Assembly: GCA_051650305.1 (NCBI GenBank)
Contig: JBOFIT010000034.1
Span: forward strand, 1 to 15,774
DNA length: 15,774 nucleotides
Direction of reading: 5' to 3'
Source: JBOFDK01 sp051650305
Lineage (GTDB): Bacteria > Bacillota > Clostridia > Lachnospirales > Cellulosilyticaceae
Shown: positions 7,588 through 14,549 of the stretch, piece after piece
Numbering within the stretch: the stretch's first letter is position 1
How the letters are laid out: every line of letters begins with the position of its first letter
Position numbers and translations under genes: made by a program
Notes under the pieces: generated by a model
The model's database searches: none
What the model was told of the DNA's origin: nothing
The model's input: only the letters and a program-made list of their open reading frames with translations

Positions 7588-8415
7588 ATGAAGAAAAAAT
7601 GGACTATCTATGATTATTTATCAATGGCAGTTATTGGTGTTTTGACCTTTCTCTTTATCTTCCCATTTTACTGGGTGGTAACAGGGAGTTTTAAAGATCA
7701 GAAGGTAACGATTAAGCTACCACCAGAGTGGTTTCCGTTGGAGCCTACTTTCGCCAACTATACCAATCTTTTTGGACGCAATCCAGCATGGCAGTGGTTT
7801 ATCAATACAGTTATTATATCGCTTATAGCAATGCTCTTGGTGTGTGTGGTATCCACTATGGCAGGGTATGTATTAGCGAAGAAACGTTTTTATGGTGGGA
7901 CTATTCTTTTTACTATGTTTGTAGCATCTATGGCACTTCCTAAGCAAGTAGTACTGGTACCTTTAGTTCGATTGGCAAGTTCTTTAGGGATTCATGATAG
8001 TATGTGGGCAGTTATACTGCCGGCAGTTGGATGGCCTTTTGGAATATTCTTAATGAAGCAATTCAGTCAGAGTATACCGAGTGAACTATTAGAAGCTGCG
8101 AGAATAGATGGATGTAATGAATTTCAGACTTTTTGGCATGTGGTACTCAATATGGTTAAACCAGGTATCGGAGCGCTTGCGATCTTTACTTTTATTAGTA
8201 CATGGAATGATTATTTCCTTCAACTCATTATGCTTACATCACGTGAGAATCTTACATTACAGTTAGGTATTGCGACGCTTCAAGCTGAACTTTCCACAAA
8301 CTATGGTATGTTGATGGCAGGGGCAACATTCTCAGCAATTCCAATTATTCTTATCTTTATATTATTCCAGAAGAGTTTTACACAAGGTATTACTATGGGA
8401 GCAGTTAAAGGCTAA
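7588..8415 (+). CDS. ABC sugar transporter permease 2 (MalG-like, CUT1)
   Basis: This second permease subunit has 275 residues. I chose the ATG at 7588 because AAAGGAG (7573-7579) lies 8 nt before it. The in-frame ATG at 7546 would overlap permease 1 and add 14 non-hydrophobic residues without a ribosome site. Six membrane helices are expected, the first at about 12-32. The EAA loop is EAARIDGCNEFQTFWHVVLNMVKP, starting at residue 169. The protein ends in the usual G(I)TMGAVKG. No ATP-binding subunit follows, so the transporter must use an ATPase encoded elsewhere, such as a shared MsmK/UgpC-type protein. Confidence 0.9.
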   Translation: MKKKWTIYDYLSMAVIGVLTFLFIFPFYWVVTGSFKDQKVTIKLPPEWFPLEPTFANYTNLFGRNPAWQWFINTVIISLIAMLLVCVVSTMAGYVLAKKRFYGGTILFTMFVASMALPKQVVLVPLVRLASSLGIHDSMWAVILPAVGWPFGIFLMKQFSQSIPSELLEAARIDGCNEFQTFWHVVLNMVKPGIGALAIFTFISTWNDYFLQLIMLTSRENLTLQLGIATLQAELSTNYGMLMAGATFSAIPIILIFILFQKSFTQGITMGAVKG

Positions 8416-8431
8416 ATAAAAAATGTAAGCA

Positions 8432-8448
8432 ATTGACAGGAGGTCAAT
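8432..8448 (+). promoter_or_regulatory. Small hairpin presenting the nanA Shine-Dalgarno
   Basis: ATTGAC (8432-8437) is perfectly complementary to GTCAAT (8443-8448), leaving AGGAG as the loop. The Shine-Dalgarno AGGAGGT (8438-8444) thus sits in the loop and the first stem bases, 7 nt before the nanA ATG. Confidence 0.55.
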
Positions 8449-8451
8449 CGA

Positions 8452-9366
8452 ATGAAAAATCTTAAAAAATATGAAGGTATTTTTCCAGCTTTATACGCTT
8501 GTTATGATGAAGAAGGAAAGGTAAGTGGTGAGCGTATCCAAGCTTTTGTCACTTACTTAAAGGATAAAGGTGTGCAGGGGCTTTATGTGAACGGCTCATC
8601 TGGTGAGTGTATTTATCAAAGTGTAGAAGAACGTAAATTTACATTGGAAAAAGTAATGGAAGTAAAAGGGGATCTGGTGATTATTGCCCATGTTGCGTGT
8701 AACAACACAGCAGATAGTATGGAGCTTGCCAAGCATGCGGAAAGCTTAGGTGTAGATGCTATTGCTGCAATCCCACCGATTTATTTCCATTTACCTGATT
8801 ATGCCATGGCGCAGTATTGGAATCGTATGTCGGAGGCTGCACCGCATACAGACTTTATGATTTATAATATTCCACAATTAGCGGGCGTGGCATTGACGAA
8901 AGGCTTATATAAGACAATGCTAGAAAACCCAAGGGTAATAGGGGTAAAGAACTCATCACCATCTGTACAGGACATTCAGGAATTTAAAGCAATCGGCGGA
9001 GAAGAATGTGTGGTCTTTAATGGACCGGATGAGCATTTTGTAGCAGGACGTATCATGGGAGCAAGTGGTGGTATTGGTGGTACATATGCAGCGATGCCAG
9101 AACTTTTCCTTGAAGCGGATAAAGCTTTTAAAGAAGGGGATGTGGAAAGAGCACAGGCAATTCAATTTGCCATAGATGAGATTATCGCATCGTTCTTTAG
9201 AGGTAAGAGTAATATGTATGCCATCATCAAAGAAATACTTCGTCGAAAAGGGGTGGAGATAGGTGGCGTACGAGAGCCACTACCAGCATTCGTACCAGAA
9301 GACGATGAGGTTGTCGTTTATTCTACAGCACTTATTGAAAAAGCAATCCAACAATTTTGTCAGTAA
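8452..9366 (+). CDS. nanA: N-acetylneuraminate lyase
   Basis: This 304-residue class I aldolase of the DHDPS/NAL family cleaves Neu5Ac to N-acetylmannosamine and pyruvate in the cytoplasm. The Schiff-base lysine is Lys166 in GVKNSS. The catalytic tyrosine is Tyr138 in YNIPQLAG. The carboxylate-binding loop is GSSGE (48-52), all at the positions expected for NanA. The later GASGGIGGTYAAMPELF is also family-typical. Dihydrodipicolinate synthase and other family members share these core residues, but the flanking nanK, nanE and anomerase genes make the lyase assignment firm. The start follows AGGAGGT 7 nt upstream, with a 36-bp gap after permease 2. Confidence 0.93.
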   Translation: MKNLKKYEGIFPALYACYDEEGKVSGERIQAFVTYLKDKGVQGLYVNGSSGECIYQSVEERKFTLEKVMEVKGDLVIIAHVACNNTADSMELAKHAESLGVDAIAAIPPIYFHLPDYAMAQYWNRMSEAAPHTDFMIYNIPQLAGVALTKGLYKTMLENPRVIGVKNSSPSVQDIQEFKAIGGEECVVFNGPDEHFVAGRIMGASGGIGGTYAAMPELFLEADKAFKEGDVERAQAIQFAIDEIIASFFRGKSNMYAIIKEILRRKGVEIGGVREPLPAFVPEDDEVVVYSTALIEKAIQQFCQ

Positions 9367-9391
9367 TCTTTGAAGAAAGTAGGGCACGCTG

Positions 9392-9841
9392 ATGATTTAT
9401 GATTCAATTAAAAACCTAGGTGTTTATAAAGGGATGCATCCACATATGGATTGTGCCATCGATTTTATATTAGGGGCTTCATTGGAAACGTTAGAAGGAT
9501 TTGTGGCTATTGATGGCAATCAAGTATTTGCCAATGTCATGCATTATGAACCGAAGGCTATGGAAGACGGTGTGTATGAAAGTCATAGACGATGTGCAGA
9601 TATTCAGATTGTGGTAGAAGGCAAAGAACTTCTCTATAATGCACCACTTGAAGAAGTGACATGTACCATGCCTTATGATGAAGTCAAGGACATTGCTTTC
9701 TATAAAGGAGAGGCAAAGAGTAGCTGCATTCTCGAAAAAGGAAAGTTCGTCATATGTATGCCTACAGATGCCCATATGCCAGGTATCACATATGGGGTAA
9801 GTGGACTGAAAAAAATAGTTGTTAAGGTGAAGCTGGATTAG
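9392..9841 (+). CDS. YhcH/YjgK/YiaL-family sugar anomerase (NanQ-like)
   Basis: This 149-residue cupin-like protein belongs to the family of E. coli YhcH (NanQ) and EbgC. NanQ speeds the anomerisation of Neu5Ac, whose alpha form is transported and cleaved. Typical motifs are MIYDSIKNL at the start, ESHRRCADIQ (63-72, with candidate metal ligands Glu63 and His65), and MPTDAHMPG (123-131, His128). The ribosome site is weak (AGGG about 8 nt upstream), so translation may depend on coupling with nanA, which ends 25 bp earlier. The TAG stop overlaps the Shine-Dalgarno of the next gene. Confidence 0.87.
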   Translation: MIYDSIKNLGVYKGMHPHMDCAIDFILGASLETLEGFVAIDGNQVFANVMHYEPKAMEDGVYESHRRCADIQIVVEGKELLYNAPLEEVTCTMPYDEVKDIAFYKGEAKSSCILEKGKFVICMPTDAHMPGITYGVSGLKKIVVKVKLD

Positions 9842-9852
9842 GAGGAGGTTGT

Positions 9853-10740
9853 ATGCGGATATTAGCTATTGATATTGGTGGGACGATGCTTAAAATTGCA
9901 GAGACCACAGAAGATGGAACGATTATTTCTAGCTATGAAGAGCCTTCTCAGGCAAAAAAAGGCGGACCGTATCTAATGGAAAAGGTGTGCAATCTTATCG
10001 CATCCTATAAAGAGTATGACTGCATAGGGATTAGTACCGCAGGTCAAGTAGATAGTGAAAAAGGTGAGATTATCTACGCCAATGAAAATATACCAAACTA
10101 TACGGGTATGAAAGTAGTAGAGATGCTCCAAAGTAGATTTAAAGTACCAGTTGTGGTAGAAAACGATGTCAATGCAGCAGCTCTTGGAGAAGCAATCTAT
10201 GGTGCGGCACGATATGAGAAAGACTTTCTTTGTCTTACATATGGTACAGGTATAGGAGGTGCTATTGTTATGGACCGAAAGATTTATAAAGGTGCTAGAG
10301 GTATAGCAGGGGAGTTTGGTCATATCGTTACACATCCAGAAGGGTTACTCTGTGGATGTGGTCATAAAGGATGTTATGAGCAGTATGCATCGACGACAGC
10401 TCTTCTTAGATTAGCGAGTGAAAGAGATGGTACGTGTACCGATGGGCGCATTCTTTTTCGGAAGTTTAATGAAGGGAATGGAGACATGAAGGAAGTTCTA
10501 GATAGCTGGCTAGATGAGATTCTTATAGGACTTACGACACTTATTCATATTTTTAATCCAAGTTGCGTACTTTTAGGAGGGGGCATCTTGGAGCAACCAT
10601 ACATTATAGAGACCATTAATCAGCGTATCCATCATCATATTATGAGTAGCTATGGAGATGTGAAGATAAGAAATACTGAATTAGGAAATCGTGCAGGGTT
10701 ATTGGGAGCAAGCTATCTCGCAACACAACTTATGAGATAA
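9853..10740 (+). CDS. nanK: ROK-family N-acetylmannosamine kinase
   Basis: ManNAc kinase phosphorylates N-acetylmannosamine to ManNAc-6-phosphate using ATP. The 295-residue ROK protein has the ATP-binding DIGGTMLK (7-14) and catalytic Asp105 in VENDVNAAALGEA. GTGIGGAIV follows at 131-139. The zinc-binding ROK signature starts at GHIVTHPEGLLCGCGHKGC, with ligands His157, Cys167, Cys169 and Cys174. The N-terminal position of DxGGT shows it has no DNA-binding domain, so it is an enzyme and not a repressor-type ROK protein. Specificity for ManNAc over glucose is inferred from the neighbours. A very strong GGAGGAGG overlaps the upstream stop codon. Confidence 0.88.
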   Translation: MRILAIDIGGTMLKIAETTEDGTIISSYEEPSQAKKGGPYLMEKVCNLIASYKEYDCIGISTAGQVDSEKGEIIYANENIPNYTGMKVVEMLQSRFKVPVVVENDVNAAALGEAIYGAARYEKDFLCLTYGTGIGGAIVMDRKIYKGARGIAGEFGHIVTHPEGLLCGCGHKGCYEQYASTTALLRLASERDGTCTDGRILFRKFNEGNGDMKEVLDSWLDEILIGLTTLIHIFNPSCVLLGGGILEQPYIIETINQRIHHHIMSSYGDVKIRNTELGNRAGLLGASYLATQLMR

Positions 10741-10749
10741 AGGGATGAG

Positions 10750-11457
10750 ATGATGAGTAGAGTAAATGTGATGGATAGAGAACAAGTAATAAAGCAAATA
10801 AAAGGTGGACTTATCGTATCTTGCCAAGCATTAGAACATGAGCCATTACATAGTTCATATATTATGTCTCGTATGGCTTATGCAGCGATGTTAGGAGGGG
10901 CGAAAGGTATACGTGCCAATAGCCAAGAGGATATCAAAGCTATCAAAGAAGTTGTAGATCTTCCTATTATAGGTATTGTCAAAAGGGATTATCCAGAATG
11001 TGAGATTTACATCACAACAACTATGAAAGAGATAGAAGAGCTTGTAGAAATAGGGGTAGAGATTATCGCACTTGATGCAACAGCACGTATGCGCCCGAAT
11101 GAGGTATCTCTAGAAGACTTCTTCAAAGAAGTAAGAAGCCGGTACCCAGACCAGCTCTTTATGGCGGATTGCTCCACCTATGAAGAGGGTATGAACGCAC
11201 AGGCATTAGGCTTTGACTTTGTAGGCACAACCCTTAGTGGATATACATCCTATACAAAAGGAAAGACACTGCCCGACTATGAGATGATGAAACGCCTTGT
11301 AGCTGACCTTCGTATTCCAGTTATTGCAGAAGGCGGCATCTGGTCACCTGATCAACTAAAAGAAGCCATGACATATGGCGTCCATGCAGCTGTCGTAGGA
11401 ACCGTCATCACAAGACCTATGGACATCACAAAACGTTATGTAGAAGCTATTAGGTAA
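10750..11457 (+). CDS. nanE: N-acetylmannosamine-6-phosphate 2-epimerase
   Basis: NanE converts ManNAc-6-P to GlcNAc-6-P, which feeds NagA/NagB encoded elsewhere. The 235-residue TIM-barrel protein shows the family blocks GGLIVSCQA (19-27), GAKGIRAN (50-57), GIVKRDY (75-81), ALDAT (107-111), MADCST (138-143), VGTTLSGYT (158-166), VIAEGG (191-196) and VVGTVITRP near the end. Lys78 and Glu194 correspond to the catalytic Lys/Glu pair described for clostridial NanE. Two adjacent ATGs (10750, 10753) are possible starts, and an AAAGGGA-type site serves either. It begins 9 bp after nanK and is the last gene of the operon. Confidence 0.93.
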   Translation: MMSRVNVMDREQVIKQIKGGLIVSCQALEHEPLHSSYIMSRMAYAAMLGGAKGIRANSQEDIKAIKEVVDLPIIGIVKRDYPECEIYITTTMKEIEELVEIGVEIIALDATARMRPNEVSLEDFFKEVRSRYPDQLFMADCSTYEEGMNAQALGFDFVGTTLSGYTSYTKGKTLPDYEMMKRLVADLRIPVIAEGGIWSPDQLKEAMTYGVHAAVVGTVITRPMDITKRYVEAIR

Positions 11458-11518
11458 AAAGTGGTTGTTGCGAAAAAACACAACACTTCCCAGGTTTTAA
11501 TGCCATCCAAGTAAAAAA

Positions 11519-11578
11519 TCCTTTATGGAAGAAATGTTGGAGCGGAAGCGACCTTTTCTGAAATAAAGGACTTTTTTT
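11519..11578 (+). terminator. Probable terminator of the sialic acid operon
   Basis: TCCTTTAT (11519-11526) pairs with ATAAAGGA (11563-11570), followed by C and seven Ts (11572-11578). The interior can extend the stem after a GGA/GAA internal loop (11530-11534 with 11555-11559), so the long apparent loop is partly structured. Confidence 0.7.
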
Positions 11579-11592
11579 ACGTTGCTAGGAAT

Positions 11593-11633
11593 AAAAAAAG
11601 TGGACTATTGCATAAGCAACAGCCCACTTTTTT
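11593..11633 (-). terminator. Intrinsic terminator of the yjiH-like gene, abutting its stop codon
   Basis: In the minus-strand RNA a 12-bp stem with two G-U pairs (11616-11627 with 11600-11611, UUAU loop) is followed by an uninterrupted U-tract. It starts within a few bases of the stop codon. On the plus strand the same stem has two A-C mismatches, so it is tuned to the minus-strand transcript. Confidence 0.87.
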
Positions 11634-13017
11634 ATAGCCATCCAATCGAAGCGAATAAATGTCCGAACAGTGCAATGACTGGAAGGGTAATAAGCGTTCT
11701 TTGAAGGAAGATGATGAAAAGTTCCTTTAAGTTTACAGGGATTTTTGAAGCAAGTAGTACAGCGCCTACCTCAGATAAGTAGATAAGTTGAGATACAGAA
11801 ATACTTGCGATTACAAATAAAGTAAGGTTAGACTCGATGCCAGCAGATGTCGCCATTACAGATGGAAGGAGCATGTCTGCAAAACCAGCAATGAGTGTTT
11901 GTCCAGCTGCCATCGCTTCTGGAATACCAAGAACTGAAAGTAATGGTACGAAAGGAAGGCCAAGGATTTTGAAGAATGGTGTAAACTCTGCAATGATAAG
12001 AGCGATTGTACCAATAGCCATAACCATAGGGATGACAGCTAGCCACATATCAAGGACGTTTTTTGAACCATCAATAACCATTGATTTGATAAAACTCTGC
12101 TTTTCAGCACGTGCAACAGCACGCTCAAAGCCATAGCTGATGCCAGTGTAACCTTCAGGAAGTTCTTCGCTTGGTGTTTTTTCTGTACCATCGAAAAGAA
12201 CATCTTGTTTCTTCTTAAGAGGACCAAACTTTGGTACGAGAATAGCTGCAACGATACAAGCAACTGTTACTGTAAGGTAGAATGGTATGAATAAATGAGC
12301 AAGTCCTACTTCATTGATAATAATAAGGCTGAATGTAATAGATACAAGTGAGAAGTTAGTACCAATGATGGTAGCTTCACGCTCGCTATAAAAACCTTCT
12401 TCGTATTGTTTACTTGTAAGAAGGACACCAATCGTACCATCACCTAGCCATGATGCGATACAATCGATAGCTGAACGACCAGGTAGTTTAAATATTGGGC
12501 GCATTAGCTTTACAAGTAGAGACCCTACAAACTCAAGTAAACCAAAGTTAAGGAGTAATGGAAGTAGAAGGCCTGCAAAGAAGAAGATAGAGAACAATGT
12601 AGGGAGTAGACCATCTAAGATAAGTCCTCCAGTAAGTTCTGACCATACGATTTCAGGGCCGATGCCGAAAAGTGTACAGCTTATAAATACAGCAGCTAAC
12701 ATACGTAGAACAAACCATACAGGTGCTACATAAAAAAGATTATGTAAGAACTCATTGTCCATAAGCCATTTTGGTTTGAAACACACCGCAATCAGTGAGC
12801 CAATAGCAGTGATAATGATGGTACCGAATAAAAGGTATGGAAGAACTGGTGTTAATACCTCAAGAAGTGCATTGGACAAAATAGCGACTGGAATCGTTAC
12901 ATTGCCGTCTTGAGAGATAGGAATCATAAATAAGAATATACCTATTAAAGAAGGTACAATAAATTTTAAATTTTTAAGAATGAATGCTATTCTTTTTTGT
13001 AAACTTGCATTACCCAT
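11632..13017 (-). CDS. YjiH-family membrane protein with nucleoside-recognition (Gate) domains
   Basis: This 461-residue polytopic membrane protein resembles the YjiH family of Firmicutes. It is built from two hydrophobic halves joined by a hydrophilic loop at about residues 265-310. The first half holds the Gate-type segment LPGRSAIDCIASWLGDGTIGVLLTSKQY (178-205). The second half has a corresponding stretch around LPFVPLLSVLGIPEAMAAG. GGAGGGG six bases upstream supports the ATG. Transported substrate is unknown for this family; Gate domains occur in nucleoside transporters and spore membrane proteins. It is monocistronic and convergent with the sialate operon, so a link to sialate use is possible but unsupported. 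Confidence 0.75.
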   Translation of the reverse strand: MGNASLQKRIAFILKNLKFIVPSLIGIFLFMIPISQDGNVTIPVAILSNALLEVLTPVLPYLLFGTIIITAIGSLIAVCFKPKWLMDNEFLHNLFYVAPVWFVLRMLAAVFISCTLFGIGPEIVWSELTGGLILDGLLPTLFSIFFFAGLLLPLLLNFGLLEFVGSLLVKLMRPIFKLPGRSAIDCIASWLGDGTIGVLLTSKQYEEGFYSEREATIIGTNFSLVSITFSLIIINEVGLAHLFIPFYLTVTVACIVAAILVPKFGPLKKKQDVLFDGTEKTPSEELPEGYTGISYGFERAVARAEKQSFIKSMVIDGSKNVLDMWLAVIPMVMAIGTIALIIAEFTPFFKILGLPFVPLLSVLGIPEAMAAGQTLIAGFADMLLPSVMATSAGIESNLTLFVIASISVSQLIYLSEVGAVLLASKIPVNLKELFIIFLQRTLITLPVIALFGHLFASIGWL

Positions 13018-13062
13018 ATAAAACCCCTCCGAACTGAATTATGTTAATATCATTTAGGTATG

Positions 13063-13091
13063 ATTATAAAGGTTGCAAAGATAAAAAGCAA
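13063..13091 (-). promoter_or_regulatory. Putative promoter of the yjiH-like gene
   Basis: On the minus strand TTGCTT (13086-13091) and perfect TATAAT (13063-13068) lie 17 bp apart, giving a leader of about 39 nt. Confidence 0.5.
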
Positions 13092-13144
13092 GTATAAATT
13101 TACATAAAGATGAATAAAAACGCTAATTATATGCATAAAAACAA

Positions 13145-13182
13145 TGAAAATGTATAAACTAAACGGCTTGAAAATGTATAAA
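13145..13182. repeat. 14-bp direct repeat upstream of the antiporter promoter
   Basis: TGAAAATGTATAAA occurs at 13145-13158 and 13169-13182, a 24-bp repeat distance. The second copy ends 6 bp before the -35 box of the antiporter promoter. It could be a tandem protein-binding site; function is unknown. Confidence 0.5.
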
Positions 13183-13188
13183 AGGCGT

Positions 13189-13217
13189 TTGACAAGAAGG
13201 AGCTTAAGTGCTACGAT
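13189..13217 (+). promoter_or_regulatory. Promoter of the fluoride-riboswitch/antiporter transcript
   Basis: A consensus TTGACA -35 (13189-13194) is followed after 17 bp by TACGAT (13212-13217). Transcription would start near 13224, about 11 nt before the aptamer, exactly where a riboswitch leader should begin. Confidence 0.75.
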
Positions 13218-13234
13218 AAATATAATTAAATACA

Positions 13235-13298
13235 AAGGGAATGAAGTACTCCCTTGGTTTATACAATCAAAACCGCTACTATTAAGCTGATGACTTCT
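13235..13298 (+). ncRNA. Fluoride riboswitch aptamer (crcB motif)
   Basis: The leader contains the parts of the crcB fluoride aptamer in order. A 6-bp hairpin AAGGGA/UCCCUU (13235-13240 with 13250-13255) has a loop starting AUG. A linker follows with AAACC (13270-13274). A short stem GCU/AGC (13275-13277 with 13285-13287) leads to the conserved 3' segment UGAUGACUUCU (13288-13298). The pseudoknot is present: GAAGU in the hairpin loop (13243-13247) is complementary to ACUUC (13293-13297). It is the counterpart of GAGGC/GCCUC in the Thermotoga petrophila aptamer, so the pairing is kept while the bases differ. The linker before AAACC is longer than in that aptamer. This was recognised by eye; a covariance-model search was not possible. 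Confidence 0.85.
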
Positions 13299-13329
13299 GT
13301 GATTATTCACGGGGTTACCAGCTTTTTTT
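13284..13329 (+). terminator. Riboswitch expression-platform terminator
   Basis: A long stem pairs 13284-13302 with 13307-13324 (UUAU loop, one A-C mismatch, one bulged U, a few G-U pairs) and runs into seven Ts (13323-13329). No plus-strand gene lies upstream within 1.8 kb, so it acts on the antiporter leader itself. Its 5' arm is the aptamer's 3' segment including the ACUUC pseudoknot strand, so aptamer and terminator exclude each other. Ligand binding should therefore allow read-through. Confidence 0.88.
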
Positions 13330-13357
13330 GTGGTGAAAAACAAATGGAGGAGAGATT

Positions 13358-14536
13358 ATGCTTACGAGTTTAGCGTTGATTTTTTTGTGTGGGATGGTAC
13401 TTAGTAGTATTGCTAAGAAATGCAAATTACCTGATTTAGTGGGAATGCTTTTGACAGGAATGGTACTAGGCCCCTACGCTTTAGGGGTGCTAGATCCTAC
13501 TATTTTAGAGATTGCGCCAGACCTTAGAAAGATGGCACTTGTGATTATCCTTATACGAGCTGGGCTAGGGTTAGACTTAGAGGCTTTAAAGAAAGTAGGA
13601 AGACCGGCAGTATTGATGTGCTTTGTACCAGCGGTGTTTGAGATTACAGGTGTACTTATTATGGCACCTGTATTATTTGGGGTAAGTCTGATAGAGGCTG
13701 CTATTCTTGGAACGGTACTGGCAGCAGTATCCCCAGCTGTTATCGTACCGAGGATGCTAAAACTTATGGATGAGGGGTATGGCTGTGACAAAAGTATTCC
13801 GCAGCTCGTTATGGCAGGGGCATCGGTGGATGATATTTTTGTTATTGTATTATTTACTTCGTTCACAGGGATGGCAGCGGGTGGGAGCTTTAGTGCAAGT
13901 ACATTGATGAATGTACCGATCTCTATTGTGCTAGGGATTGGTGCAGGGATCGCCATAGGATTAGGATTGACTTACTTCTTTAAAAAGGTGCATCTAAGGG
14001 ATTCGAGTAAAGTCATCATTTTCTTAAGTATGGCATTTCTACTTGTGGGGTTAGAAGATGGCATGAAGGATATTCTACCTTTTTCAGGGTTGATTGCTAT
14101 TATGACTATTGGGATTGTGATTTATAGAGAGTATGCAGTATTGGCAAAAAGGCTTTCGGTTAAATTTACAAAGCTATGGTTAGCAGCACAAATCCTACTG
14201 TTTGTATTAGTAGGAAGTACAGTAGACCTAAGTTATGCGCTTAAGTCTACACTACCTGCGTTAGGGCTTATAGGCTTTGCGCTTGTGTTCCGAGCGATTG
14301 GTGTGATGGTGTGTTTAGTGAAGACAAAGCTTAGTTTTAAGGAAAGAGTTTTTTGTGTGCTGGCGTATATGCCGAAAGCTACGGTGCAAGCTGCTATAGG
14401 TGGCATTCCACTTGCGATGGGCCTTCCTTGTGGGGAGATGGTACTTACGGTGGCAGTTATAGCTATTGTGCTGACAGCACCTTTAGGCGCACTGGGGATA
14501 GATAGTACTTATAAGAAATGGTTGAAGGCGGAATAA
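13358..14536 (+). CDS. Cation:proton antiporter (CPA/Kef-NhaP type), fluoride-riboswitch controlled
   Basis: This 392-residue membrane antiporter has about 12 helices. It resembles the Na+/H+ exchanger domain of monovalent cation:proton antiporters. Family features are the N-terminal KLPDLVGMLLTGMVLGP (23-39), LAAVSPAVIVPRML (121-134), and the ion-binding Asp pair in GASVDDIF (Asp158, Asp159). There is no C-terminal TrkA-N/RCK domain, so it is the short form, not full KefB/KefC. GGAGGAGA lies 5-6 nt before the ATG. Antiporters of this superfamily are one of the gene classes reported downstream of fluoride riboswitches, alongside crcB/fluC and CLC-F. Whether it exports fluoride or restores pH or cation balance during fluoride stress is not shown by the sequence. 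Confidence 0.85.
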   Translation: MLTSLALIFLCGMVLSSIAKKCKLPDLVGMLLTGMVLGPYALGVLDPTILEIAPDLRKMALVIILIRAGLGLDLEALKKVGRPAVLMCFVPAVFEITGVLIMAPVLFGVSLIEAAILGTVLAAVSPAVIVPRMLKLMDEGYGCDKSIPQLVMAGASVDDIFVIVLFTSFTGMAAGGSFSASTLMNVPISIVLGIGAGIAIGLGLTYFFKKVHLRDSSKVIIFLSMAFLLVGLEDGMKDILPFSGLIAIMTIGIVIYREYAVLAKRLSVKFTKLWLAAQILLFVLVGSTVDLSYALKSTLPALGLIGFALVFRAIGVMVCLVKTKLSFKERVFCVLAYMPKATVQAAIGGIPLAMGLPCGEMVLTVAVIAIVLTAPLGALGIDSTYKKWLKAE

Positions 14537-14549
14537 AAGTACCGTAGGG

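Noticed and set aside
8424..8437. Possible catabolite-repression (cre) site before nanA
   Set aside because: It lacks the central CG and the terminal CA of the cre consensus and lies inside the operon rather than at the promoter.
9973..10335. 120-codon open frame opposite nanK
   Set aside because: It lies entirely antisense within a well-supported enzyme gene and its translation has no recognisable features.
13235..13329. Alternative reading as a Na+ or Li+ riboswitch, since the gene is an antiporter
   Set aside because: The UGAUG-ACUUCU segment and the matching loop pseudoknot fit the fluoride crcB motif specifically; I saw no features of the sodium or lithium classes.
13050..13343. 97-codon open frame on the minus strand
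   Set aside because: It runs through the riboswitch, its promoter and its terminator, is low complexity, and has no ribosome binding site.
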